Source of the DNA: Anarhynchus alexandrinus
Taxonomy: Eukaryota; Chordata; Aves; Charadriiformes; Charadriidae
DNA: 64,000 bases
Reading direction: 5' to 3'
Assembly: GCA_008711295.1 (NCBI GenBank)
Contig: VUYV01000011.1
Span: forward strand, 248,001-312,000
Shown here: piece by piece, positions 12,332 to 24,746 of the stretch
How positions within the stretch are numbered: the first letter of the stretch is position 1
How the letters are laid out: every line of letters begins with the position of its first letter
The notes under the pieces: generated by a model
The model's input: the letters and a program-made list of their open reading frames with translations, nothing else
What the model was told of the DNA's origin: nothing
The model's database searches: none
Made by a program: the position numbers and the translations under genes

Positions 12332-12381
12332 TAGCACCGTGTCAACTCATTTCTGAAAAGAAAGTAAGAGAGAATACCAAC
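12332..12381 (+). repeat. copy 2 of the 50-bp near-identical direct repeat
   Basis: Same orientation as the copy at 11001-11050, offset by 1331 bases, 49 of 50 bases identical. It is preceded by GGTACTAATTG, which is loosely alignable with GGTCACCAATGT before copy 1. The shared segment may therefore extend about 12 further bases with decay. Confidence 0.9.
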
Positions 12382-13943
12382 CAGTCAACAGCGTGCTCTT
12401 CATCTAAAAATGTCCCAGCATTGTTTAACTTCATCCCAAGCTTCTGAAAGCCTGAAGTCCTGATACCACGCACCCCAATCTATTTACAGAGACCGATGAA
12501 AAGCGAAGTTCACTGTGTACAACTTTGCCTGCCTGGCTCTGCAGCTCTCCACCTCCAGCTGCAAGCTCAGCAACACTATGGCTTCAAGCACGGCAAAGTG
12601 CTGTGCTCCAGCTGTGCCCAGCAACATAGGAAAGCACTTCCACTAACTTTTCCTGTCAGTCTCAGCACTTACGCTGCTGTTGCTCCCCTCCCCGGGAGAG
12701 CAGAGCTCCCACTCAACCTACAAGAGCCACCTGCTTTCCCCCCAGCAAGCTGCCCATCTTCTGTCATGCATCTTCCTTATAGATGAGGTTTGGTTCCCCC
12801 GGCCCTTGCTCACCCAGCTTGGTTTGCATTGTTAGGATAATGAGCTCCATTTCAGGAGAATCTTCCCTCCAGATGGATCCCAAACATTTAGCAAACTGTT
12901 ACTTAATTAAGCAAGCCAAACTTAGCAAGGCAAGCTCTCCTTAACACTGCACAACAAATCCCTTTTGGATGTTGGGAAGCAGATGTTTTACCGCCAGCCC
13001 AGCACGAGTAATGAGGGCTATCGGTAAAGAAACTCACACTGGGGAGGAAATATCTGAGTGTATCACAGGTACCAAGTCAGATAATTTATGATTTCATCTA
13101 AACAGAAAGAATGGTAAAAGGGAGGCTGGTGCCTTTCCTCCGGTGCTCCAAGGGAAGGGTTTCTCCAGACCTTCACTGAGCTCCTGGAGATGAATGTCCA
13201 GGTTCTTGCCTCCATGTTCTGAGACAGAGCAGTCAATGGGGAATAAGTTAAAATAAGTTACTAAAACGTTTTTCTTGGGTTTCAGTTTTTCGTGTTCCTT
13301 ATGGTCCGTCTTTTTCCCAGAGGTTGAAGCCCGGTTCTCAAAGGCCCCTAGACTTTGAGGTGGTGATGGAGGTCAAACCCTGTGAATCCTCCATAAGATT
13401 TTTGAGACTGTGGTGCTGGTAGAAGAAAAGCATCAGCAGAAGAAAAAAATATCTGCAGATATGAAATACTCTAGCTCCATTGGCTTTGGTCATGGCATAT
13501 GAGTTATACAAGCGCAGGACGTGTCCTCAGATTCTCTTCTGACTAATTCTTTGACATTGCTAGTGATGAATAAGGCCCTTGCTTACCAAACATTGTGCTC
13601 TTACCTAATGTAATCACACAGACAAAGCCTGCTTGGATACATGCCCGCATTCAGGAAAGCCACAGAATCCACCAGATGGGAAACCTGGAGCACAGCATAG
13701 GCCAAAATGTCCACCTACCTCTCGCATGGCTACATCTCCCACTGTTCCTCATGGGACTGCCACACGGGAAACGCTGGCCAGGACGACTGCATTAATATCC
13801 CACCTACAATATCAAATGCCAGGAGGGCAGCAAGAGTGCTGTAAGGCAGAGCAGAGAGGTTAGCTACCCATATAACACTGAGGAAACCCTCACCCGAACT
13901 GTCCCTGCCCCAAAAACCTCCTGTGGAGGAAGAATGATGGGAT
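12382..13943. other. non-genic sequence, no recognised gene
   Basis: Unique sequence of mixed composition. A C-rich stretch near 12.65-12.75 kb is open for 96 codons without a recognisable motif. No mobile element is recognisable immediately upstream of the octamer tail at 13944. Confidence 0.55.
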
Positions 13944-13994
13944 TTCATTCTATGATTCTATGATTCTATTCTTCATTCTATGATTCTATGATTT
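13944..13994 (+). repeat. isolated CR1-type octamer tail, (ATTCTATG)n
   Basis: Two blocks of ATTCTATG-type octamers are separated by a short TTCTTC interruption. This octamer array is the hallmark of the CR1 3' terminus in birds. The usual CR1 3' UTR body (gagcaacctgg...gatctttaaggtccc) is not recognisable upstream, unlike the copy at 24541. It is either the stub of an extremely truncated insertion or a microsatellite that grew from one. Confidence 0.75.
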
Positions 13995-16900
13995 AGCTGG
14001 CCACCAGAGTCCAGTTATGGAGATAAACAGGGACTTTTTACCTGTGCCATGAGGTCAAGGACAAGTGGAGGTTGCAGCAATTTCCCTGTCTAGGAGGAGT
14101 TGCAACACTGACAGTGCTAAACTGAAACAAGGCTCCTTTTATGCCAGGATGGGGCTTTACCAATCATGCTTGTATCTGATTGCGTTCCACTTCACGTTTT
14201 CCAGGCATACTTAAAAGCTGTGACTAAATAGGTAGCTTCAGCGTGGAAATTTCCATTTTAAACTAGCATCTTTCCAAAAAAGAAAAAAACTTTGGAAAAT
14301 AGACAGCTGCCCAAAGGCTATCTTATTTGCATAATGAGTGCTCCCCATCAAACAGAAAAATTAAAGCCCTTTGAGTTCAGATTTAACATTAGCTACATTC
14401 TTGAAAACTGCCCCAGGGTGCAGAAATATGCATAAGTGTTTCTACTCTGGTGCCAGAAGTGATTGTACCTTCAGGAAATGCTTTTTAAACCAGTTTCTGA
14501 CTCTCACTCAAACTACTTAAATACCTTCATGCAGTTCCCATGCTGAGTTTTGTTACAGATTGCATCACAAATGCTGAGTCCCAAACACCTCTCAAACTAC
14601 ACCCTTCGAAAAGCATAGGAAGTCACACAGGGATAAGGGATGCTCATTTCCAATACGATCTGCCACAAACCATAGATCCCCCCTATATCTGATGGCTTTC
14701 TGAAGTCCTCTCATTCAAATAATAACGCAACTAATCTGCAAAGCTCTTTGATGTTTGGGAGGCTTGAATAATGGTTAGAAGTCTTGTTTGGGAAGTTTTC
14801 TTAAGTTTCTCATTTTTCTATTGTTAAGGTTTGTATAAATGCAAGGTAACAAAATTGTTCTTCAGGTTTCATTATTGAGAATGCAACCACCACTGAGAAA
14901 CCACAATAAGACTTTCTCTCTCTTCAGGCAACAGCCCACTAGACAAATTTAACTCAATTATTTCTACAGAGTTCCCATTTATATGGGGTATTTTCAAACA
15001 GTCTCATAAGCAGCAAATTTTAGAACAAGACATTACAAAATATGAGAAAAAAAAAAAGTGACTCCTGTCTTATTTCCCTGCAGTATTGAATTTGGTTTTA
15101 AAGAAAAAAAAAAAACAACATGAACACAGAAAAAGACATAGTTCTGTTTTTTACAAGGATTAAAAAGAAAAATAAAACAGATAAAAACTAGTTCTTTCAC
15201 TTGCTATTTATGCATATTATTTTAAATTCTATTTATTAATTCCTAAATTCAAAGTATATCAAGTATGAAGAGAAAGAGAGAATGCTTTCCTATGAAACAT
15301 GTTGATGAAAAGCATATGGTCCTTTTCTCCGTACATTGCATCTCTCTCTCAAACGGCACAGAGAAGTCTCAGGACACAGTGATCACTTCCACCTTTTGCA
15401 TTGACAGCTACAAGGAAATCTATCCAGAAAGAGGACTTTGGTCAGGAACACGGGTATACTCCTCATCTACCTACCAAACATCTGCTGAAGTAGGAAACAC
15501 CTTTTCCTTGGTAAAAAGGAGGGGGGGTGTTTTTTTACAAGCTACAAATATGGATCAAGTATTGTTCTGTTTTCTACTCATTCACCATTGTCTCATCAGT
15601 AAAATATACACAATTATTTAACAGTAAGGGTGACGTGGGACAAGAACAATTGGCAAAGGGAATTGGTGGCCTCTCTGTCTCTTGGTGTCTTCTGGTTAAG
15701 ACAGGAGCAGAGCTAGAAGTTCTGCTTTGATGAGGACATGATCTGCTGGACTCCAGGCAGGTGTAATCAGAAGAAATTCTGTGGTCAAGGTTATAAAGAT
15801 CTTAAAGGTCCATTTTGATCTTCAAATCTCAGTTGACACCTGTTGTGTTAGCTTGCAACTTGAACTCATGCTCGAGCTCAAGCCCTAAGCCTTTGATTCA
15901 CATGGTGGCTCTAATCTGAAACATGCCAAGTATCTCCTATCATCACAAACAGATGAAAGGAATTGGCTTGAACTGAATTTTCCCCCTAACTGGGGGACGT
16001 GAACAGTACAGAGGATTCGGGTATCATGTTGAATGATGATCAAACCTTAAGAAACCCAGCAGGTAGGAAAACGTTTGCAAAAAAATCTCAGTGCCTGCAC
16101 TTTCTGGTCAGCTCTGCTAAATAAACAGAACAGCTCTAAATAGTCTGTATTGCTAATTGCTATTCCTTATCCCCCATATTAAACATTTCTCTCACTTGAC
16201 TGAGAAGCAGACTTACTGTCCTGTGGACTAGCTGGCCAGTCACACCCCATGAGAAATGGCGCAGTTTAAGATCTAGCCACTATTTCATGTTTATTTTTAG
16301 AAGATTATTATATAATTATGTGCAGTGAATAGACATGGAAAACAATCACAGCCTGAGCATGGAGATTTTCTGTACAGACAAAATGATTGCATTTACAAAG
16401 TATATTATTACTGACACCTAATTTAGTCTGTCAGAGTGGCACTATGAGGGACTAATTAAAGCAAAAGCAGAACAAATGCTTGCACTCAAGAAAAACACCA
16501 GGGAAAACATGGACAGATTTTACCAATCTGCACATAGCTCATGCCTGTCAGTGTGAAGTGTTTCTGAGGTGGTACATTTTACCTGCTTTGAAGCAGAGTC
16601 TGTTCCACTAAGACAGCTCTCCATTTCAAAACAGCAGACCACTGGCACTCACTAATTGCCCAGGCTTGCTTCCTTGACCAAGCTTAAGATTCTGAGTTTG
16701 GAGCCTCCAATCACATTTTTAAAGTTCTCTTCTGCTTTTCATCGCCACAGAAATCTATATCCCATATATGATAAATTTCCCATGCCAAGAAGGGGAAAAA
16801 ACAAAACAAAACAAAACCAAAGAAAACCAAAAACAAAATTACAGGCAGGATGAGGAGAAGGAGGTGGAAGACAGATAGTGTGGTATTCCAGCACAACAGT

Positions 16901-19900
16901 TGGGCCAGCTCACTGTCGGTTGCTTGTATGAAGCAAAACCCAAAAACTACCAGTGTATTTTGCAGGGCATAAAATTCATTTGGTGTAGGGCTGCAGCGAA
17001 GGGAGAAAGGATGCTCTCCGTACTTACCAATATGAATGTCCTTTTGTAGACATTCTTCATGGTGTCTCTCTTGCTCTTATCCAAGCACCCCTGCGCCACC
17101 CAGCCTCCGTCTCTCAGTGATGGTGGAGAGAGCAGCCAGCACAGAGCGCATCTGCCAGGTCTCCCCTTGCTGAGCACTGGGCAAAAGATCAGTAACCCCT
17201 TTGCAGGAGCAGTCTTGCAAGCAAGGAAGAGGGTACAAGAATTTGAGTACAAAATTACTGAAAAAGCAAAAATTAGTATTTTTCATGCACTTTAGCCCTG
17301 CCCAAATGTTATTTTCTATCTCATGTATTCACGTGTTCTGGCAGGACAAACACGTGGGTCTTGACTGCATCAGTCAGGCCATGTCAAAGGGCACATAACA
17401 CAGAAAGGTACTCCTGCTGCACATCAAGCAGGGAGACTTCTGGCTTGCTGAGGCAGTTACATGCCAAGCACTGGGTATTGCAGCAAATGAGGATAGCCAG
17501 AGACTATTATTTTGGGGATGCCCTGAAAAGGCCCGTTTTAAAATTCACTGAAGCTACAGGACTTCAAGACCACTAGTTACAGAGGGAGCTCATCTAGTGA
17601 CTGGACTTCTGTCCACAAATGCATTTCTAATCGTTGTCATGCTTGTCTTCATAGTTTCTGGCTGGAGCCGGTACTCCTGAATGGCTGCTTAGTGTTTGCA
17701 GTACATATGCAGAGAATAAGAATTTGCCATTACTCATGCTCAGTGCCTAAAATTACCTCGCTTTTGCTATCAGCAGTTGGGATGTGGAACCTACAAGGCC
17801 TCGAAGAAGATAACATGTTCCCGCTTTATGCTTCTGAGGTTCAGCCAGGGAACAAGCCCAGGAGACAGGACACAAAGCTGCGCATCCCAAAATCCACCAC
17901 TTTTTGTCACATCAATCAGCTATGTGACATTCAGTGGCAGTTCCCAGCATGGGCTTTGGCCACAGAGCGGTGCAGTAGTGGTGATAGCTCCAGGGTAGAA
18001 GAGCAGCTGGACTAAGCTCCAGCAGGGATGGCTCCATCCTCTCCTGCAGGCAGACCACTTGAATGGCAGAAAATGGGCCATGTGTGGTGGTTCAAGTTAG
18101 GGCAGTGACAAAGAGGTTTTGTGCTTGCACAGGAAGGCTTTCAGAACTGAGGTACGAAAGACATTTTAACACAGTCAGCTTGGAGCTTAAAGAAGGTGGT
18201 CAGCACAATGCTGGCTTTCTTTCTCAGCTCAGCTGCAGAACATTTTTCAAAGTCCACCCCTTTCAAATGATTCCTGCAGGCCCACATGTTTCCTTCAGCA
18301 AGGCAAAGCTGGTCCCCTCTATTGTTTCATTCACAGAATAGTTCAGAATAATGTTATTCCCTGGGCACTTACTGGATCACATTCCTCCCCCTTGTTTCAT
18401 GCTAGAGATGCTCCTAGCAGCCTCTTTGGCCAGCTTGATCCATTGCTTAGACCCCATCAGTATTGCAGGGGTTGCTCTAATGAGATTATCTTCCTCACTC
18501 AGAAAGGCAATTCAGGGAAACCAGCTAGCTGTCATAGTAGTCAACGGTCTTGGAAAGGCGCTGCAGCCACTCGGCTGTCCATCAGCCCCGTTGGCTCTAC
18601 AAGACCTGGCCGTGTTTTCCCATTGCAGTTCTGTCAGTGCAGCACATTTGTTCCCAAACCCAAACAATTCCCCATGCTTCTGGCTCAAAGTCCTTTCCAA
18701 AGAGGAGGAGAAACTTCATTTTAAAGCTGGGGAAAACAGAACAGGCTGAAGTTAACATACATACATTCAATTTTGCCACTGCTCGTCATGTCTTGGGGAC
18801 TTTCCATCCCCTGGGCCTTTCATTTCCGACATGACATGCTGTCAGAGTCTGAAAATGTGGCAAATGCCCTGAGCAGCTGGGGATGTCACTGGAAGTCAGT
18901 ACTAGAGGTGGGAATACCACGTATGCATCCAGGCAATATGCCTTTGCTTTCTATAATACCAGCCTAGCCTGAAGGGGCAGCGGCTGTTTTCAGAGCAGTC
19001 CAGTTCTTATTCATCTTGAGATGGTTTTCAAAGAGACAGGAGCTGAGCTGTCTTAGAAGAATAGTCAGAGGCTGGCATGCAATTACACTGTATTACCCTC
19101 AGTCAGATAAATCACTTTTGGGGAAAGAGGTTCATAACAATTCCAGACATGCCTAATAGTTCCACCGTGAGTCTCCGGACAAAGCCCGGGACTGGAAACA
19201 AAATGAAATCATTACATAAATTTATTTGTACTACTGTAGTGCTTGAGAGCCCCAGCTGAAATGAGACCTTACTTTCTAGCAGGTGCGGTGCAGAGCCAGC
19301 CAGAGGCAATCCCTGCCTGGAGGTTTCGCCATCCCAACAGAAAGGAGGAGGGCAGGGGGACACTCGCTCCCTCTCCTCCTGCAGACTTGGGGCCGGAGGA
19401 GGTCTGGGGCCAGCCGAGGCCGCTGTGCATGACAGCAGAGAGCAGAGGTTTTGCAACACTCTGTAAACCAGGTAGTTTGCTGAGCAGTATTTTTGTTGTT
19501 GTTATTATTAAATACATTACCAGGGCCTCCTCAAGCAGTGTAAACCAAGATGATTTCCTCAAGCTACGCTCCAAGAGGCATATTACACCCCCCAGCAAAC
19601 TTATTGAATTAAGGGAAGTATGCATATTGTCTTTGCTTATGGTTTTTAAGGCTCATGAATGCTATTGTAACTGTTTTGATAACACAGATCAATAAGTGCA
19701 GTTAAAATAGGCCCTGCCTGCCTCAGGGGAGAGGCATTAAGAGTAGCTGGATAACAGCTTTTTCAAGAGATCTTTCTGCCCACCAAACAAAGGGAACTCA
19801 CTTTAAACTCTCACCTTCTCGGGAAAAGATCTTATTTGCAGCTCAGTCTTTGAGTTGCTTTTGAAACAGAAGATGGCAAGAGCTTTCACTTGGAATTAAG

Positions 19901-19999
19901 GAATCAAGTTAACTGGACAGGTTTTTTTAAGAAGTTCTAAATCCTAAAGCAATTTAAATTAATCCACATTTAAAAGCACGCACCCCCCATCATCAGTGT
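13995..19999. other. non-genic sequence, no recognised gene
   Basis: Mostly unique AT-rich sequence. An A-rich patch lies at about 15020-15190, with poly-A runs of around 11 to 14 bases. Open stretches up to 150 codons near 18.35-19.7 kb overlap on both strands with no domain. The 19.3-19.45 kb stretch is GC-richer but too short and CpG-poor to call a CpG island. Confidence 0.55.
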
Positions 20000-22900
20000 T
20001 GGCAGGTTTCATGTGTCACTCAGATGCAATCAGAGGTCTGCTAGATACTTCACAAAGATCATGCAGGTAAAGTTTGTGTCCACTTCACTGATGGACAACA
20101 TGAGACGCAAAAGATACCAAAGGACAATAAAATAAATGAAGAAAATCCTCACTTCTTGCTATGATGAAGAAATCTTTGAGTGTGGTTTTTTCATTTGTTC
20201 CAAGATGAAATATGCCTTGCTATTTATGCAGCAAACTAGCATATTTCCGAAGACATAAATAAAAATATCAAGGTGAAACACTGAGGAGTTTATTAGCTTA
20301 GTTATTAAGAGCTCTTTACACTTAACAACCTAAAGCATACACAGAGCAATTTGTAATCAGTGCTTTTTAAGCTCTGAATAATCCATTCCTTAAGCAAGCC
20401 TTCCTGCTTCCTGGAAAACATCTTTCATGTCTTTAAAACTTCACTGAGGAAAGCCAAATTCATTAAAGCAACTTCTTAGCTGTGCTTTTCTCTCTCCCCC
20501 TCATTCCCTCCTATCTCCCATTCTCAACTGAGTTAATTAATTTGTAATCGGAGCTACGGAGCCTCCTGCTAGGGCAGGGCTCAGCCGGATGGGATCCAGC
20601 TGGGTGAAGGACCACCACATCCAGCAGGGATGTGACAACCAGCAGAGCTATTAGGAGGAGCCTGAGACAGTTTTTCCTCCTTTCCTGGTTACAAGGTCTC
20701 CTCTAACCAGAAATCTCCTCCCTCCACAGGCATCTCCTCTCCTATCCAGACTGCATTCCCCCATTGCTCTACTTCTCTCTGATACACAAACTCCCATCTT
20801 CTCCCATCTTCTTCAGCTCTGCCAATCACTGCAGTACTTGAGAGCTTCTCTCCCTTCACTAGTCAGTTTTTTCTTTCATCCCCCTTTTCTCTTTTCCCCT
20901 TGTTCTTGTTTGCTCTCTCTCTTTTTGACATAATCTACCTTGAGAAAATACTTCTGTTGCTAACTAGCATTTGTGAGATATGCAGTGCTTATTCAAGTTT
21001 GCACGCACAGCACCCAGTTTAGGTTAATATATTCTCTTAATCATGTTGCTGAATGGCTGCAATACATCATCTTAAACCAAACTAGCAATATGCAGTGCAC
21101 CTAAAGATATCTCATAGAGAGTAAACGAACATAGTTTCTTGCAATGACCATGCAAGTGAGACACCTTCTGGCAAGGGTAACATGAAACAGACAGGATAGC
21201 TTGCAAATAACATCCTTTTTTTTTAAGTAATCCACAAATACGTTCCCAAGACAGAGATGAGTAGGATCAGAGAAGCAAAATTCATGTTCAGACATAAATC
21301 TTGAAAATCTGTGGCATTTTTACAGACTTACCTTACATCTGAGAATCATAGCATAGGCACTTCAGCTTCTCTCCCCGACTGTCTGTTTAAACGACACTTC
21401 TCTCTTTCTCTGGACTGGAAGGCTTTAGGGATCATCTTGTAGCAGTTCCTTAAATTTTCCCCAAATTCAAAAGCTGAAGAATATGTAAGTGTCTGTAACA
21501 CCCACCTGATAGCTTTCAGGATGGCTGCAATGCCATCTGGCACAAGAAGATGCTCTGTGACTGCTCCTATAGGCTTTGCATTAGATCGGTCTTGGTGTTG
21601 TTACCATTACTCTCAAATAAATAATATTAGACTGAGAGCATATGGTGAATCTAAGAACCTAATACAGACAGCCAATTCAATTACAGTCAGTAGAAGAAGG
21701 GGTGGCTTTGCAAGAAGACAATGAGAGAGGGAGTCAGTAAATGGATGAAATATTAACTGTATCTACCATGGGCCAGACTAAGGATCTGTCTCCTGCCAAA
21801 AAGCATAACCAGAGCTATACCAGGGAATGCTCTGGGCAGCACCTTTTTTGTCTTGGCACAATAGTGCAACACCAAAATGTTACATGCAGTTGTTTTCATT
21901 GTTTTTCAAATCTATATACTTTCCAGTCTTTTATGAACACACGTTCTGAGAATGGTGAAGAAAGAGACCCAGGAGTTTTTCTCTGAAATAATGCAGTATT
22001 TCCCAAATCTGCAATGAGTAAGAATATTTTCATGAACTAACTTACTTAAATTTTGAAGGGAAGATCTTTAAAAAAAAATAATAATTCCAATCCAAATATT
22101 TTGGTAAGGTGCTAATGAAACAGCTCAGGCTAAAAGTGGCATCAATGTAAACTAAAGGGACCAATAAAACAGGTCTTCGTTCTTACATTTCTGTTGCTGA
22201 CACTGAGATCAAATAGGATCATGCTGGCAGCAATGTAAAGAAAAAGAAATTGTTGTCAAAAATCCAATCCTAAGCAGCCAAAATACAGGATACATTATTC
22301 AAATAGAAGCTGACACGTATGTAGCATCATCATTGGAATTATTTTATTTCATTTCACAATATCTTGAATTATTAGAAAAAGTGGATAAGAAATTCCAAAA
22401 CACACGTCAGCTTCCTAACTTCTCATAAGCTCCTCCTAACCTCATGAACATATTAGACATACGAGAAGAGTCTATTCGACAGATTATAAATAGGAAAAGA
22501 ACAAATTCTGACACACAACTCTGTTTGCTATTTATGGACGTGACTGAAAACAAGACCTCCCTTGCACTGTATTTGGATGATTGAGTCATACGGTCCTGGT
22601 TTGTATTCTCAGGGTCTTGAAGACCATTGGATCTGAATGCAGGAAATAATTTTCTCCCTGTTCAGATTCATTGTCATTTAGTGCAGACAGAGGGAAGAAC
22701 AACATTTGCCCTTTTCTGCAGCGTGGGACACACTTTGATAAGCATTTTCCACCCTTTTTCTCCTCCCACAGCAGTTTTAAATCATTCTTAGCTTTGATGG
22801 CACCTTTTTTTTCTTTGCTGGTGGTATCTGCTGGAGATTAATTCCTAGTTAATAGAAGACTTTACATAAAACCATCAGCGAGCAGATTAAAATGATCTAA

Positions 22901-23801
22901 TAGTCCTTTCTGGCTTTACACTTTTTGAAAGCATTAAAAAGAGAGACAAGCATACCTGTGTCATTGTAAGGAAAAAATCCTACGATATTTAAGCTGCTTG
23001 TGGTTTCTGTTCAATGATGTATGACTGCCAGGGGAAGACAGCATTGTCTCCCTGGGGACGCCACTGGAGCAGGGCTCCCTGGTACTTCGTCATCCTCCAC
23101 TGCACAAAGCCCTTGTGCCTAAGGTGGCTTCCCCTAAAGGGAGATTGCAGCGAAGGGGGTTATTTGCAGCCTTAAACTTAGGCAGAAACTTAGGGGGTTT
23201 GCAGGAGCAGGAGCAAAGCATAGAACACTACAGAAGGGGGTAAATATAACCCCCATTTCATAAAAGAAAAAGGTGGCTGGTAAAACCTTGTCTCCTTTCT
23301 TCTTCTCCACTAACCATTTTTCCTTTTGAAGCAATGATTGCACAGGTCAGAACAAAAAACGTGGGGTGGAACAGCCTATTGTGGCTCTAATATTGCCTGA
23401 AGGAAGGATGCTTGAACTTTTAGTTTTCAGAGACAGTTCAGCCAAAGGGTGTTTTTGTCCCTTTACTTTCGAAAAAAAGTGTCTATTTTCCACAGGAAAA
23501 AAAAAAAAAAAGAATGGGATTTTTGTAAGAAAAACAGTTTTTTATAGATTTCTTCTGGCTGAAACAATAAGTTTTTGGGGTTTGGGTTTCTGCAAGAAGC
23601 CATAATATTGACTGTAAAATCAGCTAATTAATAACAGGTAACACCATGGGAACAGCTCCAGTGCAAATCCCTCCTCCTGGTGTATGGCTTTTCAGAAGAT
23701 GTGCGGAATATATCCCCTCCTCCCACAGAGAAGAGGGAGTTGGATCATTTCATTCCTCCCATTCTTGCCCTCTAGAAACACCCACAAGCTGAAAAGTTCT
23801 A
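20000..23801. other. non-genic sequence with pyrimidine-rich patch
   Basis: From about 20660 to 20930 the plus strand is strongly pyrimidine-rich (CTCCT, TCTCC and CTTTT runs), including two tandem CTCCCATCTT units at 20791-20810. A GTTAATTAATTTG sequence near 20530 resembles an HNF1-type site but is a single weak match. A 15-base poly-A lies at 23497-23511. No gene recognised. Confidence 0.5.
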
Positions 23802-23818
23802 GGGGGGGGGCGGGCGGG
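23802..23818 (+). repeat. G-run with G-quadruplex potential
   Basis: Nine consecutive G bases are followed by C-GGG-C-GGG. This can be partitioned into four G-triplets with loops of one to three bases, satisfying the usual G-quadruplex pattern. The surrounding sequence is not otherwise GC-extreme. No promoter features are visible beside it. Confidence 0.75.
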
Positions 23819-24540
23819 ACGAAACCCTAAGCCACTAATTTTTTACCCTCCTTGGTCCTGTGAAAGGAAGAGACTGTTCTTCTGTCTGGTCTGCAGCCCA
23901 GCAGACAACACAAGAGGGCTCTGTGGCTGCACACAGGCAGCCCCACCACATCCCACTCCACACAGCGATGGATTTTTCCTCACCTGGTCCTTCTGAACCA
24001 GCAATCGCCGATGACCACTGGCTGGTGGCACCTCCTCTCCCTGGGCCCAGCATGGGAATGAAATCTCCTTTCCCCTGCTGTTTCTGGCAGCCCCCACCTC
24101 TTCATTCAGCTTGGCTGGGGGACTGGGATGCCTCTCCGCAGCATTAGCTGGGGAAACGAGCTGGCCTGGGGTAGAAAACCCGGCCAGGGGGATGATGGGC
24201 TTTACAGACATGCCGTGTTAGAAGTGCTTGACCTCTCTTTTGAGTCATAAAGAACTGTTTTCTAAAGAACTTCAAAGCAGAAAAAGCTTTTGGTTTCACT
24301 TTAGCTCTTTCTCCTCTGAGATCATTAAAACTTCGGCTGCAGGCAGAGCTGGCCACATGGCTGGTGTCTACAGTGCATGACCAGGAACAGTCCCCTCTCG
24401 GGCCTGATACTTATTCCCATCACCATCCCGCATCCTGGGGTTTCTCCCAGGTGCCGCAGTCACTGCTCTCACTGCAGGAGCCATAGGCTGAGCTATGCGG
24501 TTGTTCCTCAGCTCACCCTTTTGTCACCACCACTCTGCTA
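23819..24540. other. non-genic, GC-richer stretch
   Basis: Open stretches on both strands (23843-24211 minus, 122 codons; 23860-24147 plus, 95 codons) overlap completely and show no recognised domain. That is expected where GC-richer DNA reduces stop frequency. I see no exon-like splice pair I would defend. Confidence 0.5.
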
Positions 24541-24746
24541 GTTTTTCTGAGAGTGGTGAGGCACTGGAACAGGTTGCCCAGAGAAGCTGTGGATACCCCA
24601 TCCCTCAAAGTATTCAAGGTCATGTTTGATTTGGCTTTGAGCAACCTGGTCTAGTGGAAGGTGTCCCTGCCCATGGCTGGGGGCTTGGAGCTAGATGATC
24701 TTTAAGGTCCCTTCCAACTCTAACTATTCTATGATTCTATGATTCT
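24541..24746 (+). mobile_element. CR1 LINE, 3' end, with octamer tail
   Basis: This is a clear sense-strand CR1 3' terminus. It opens with GAGAGTGGTGAGGCACTGG, followed by AACAGGTTGCCCAGAGAAGC, the GAGCAACCTGGTCTAG block, GGTGTCCCTGCCCATGGC, GATCTTTAAGGTCCCTTCC and finally ATTCTATG octamers. It is about 205 bases, severely 5'-truncated as most CR1 copies are, and contains none of the coding region. It matches the recalled CR1 consensus more closely than any other copy in the window, suggesting relatively recent insertion. Confidence 0.97.

Noticed and set aside
11001..12381. The paired 50-bp repeats as LTRs of a single retroelement
   Set aside because: Too short for LTRs, no flanking target duplication seen, and no retroviral motifs, primer-binding site or polypurine tract in between.
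21340..21360. GAATCATAGCATAGGCAC as a reversed CR1 tail
   Set aside because: A single octamer-like match, with no CR1 UTR sequence following on the expected side.
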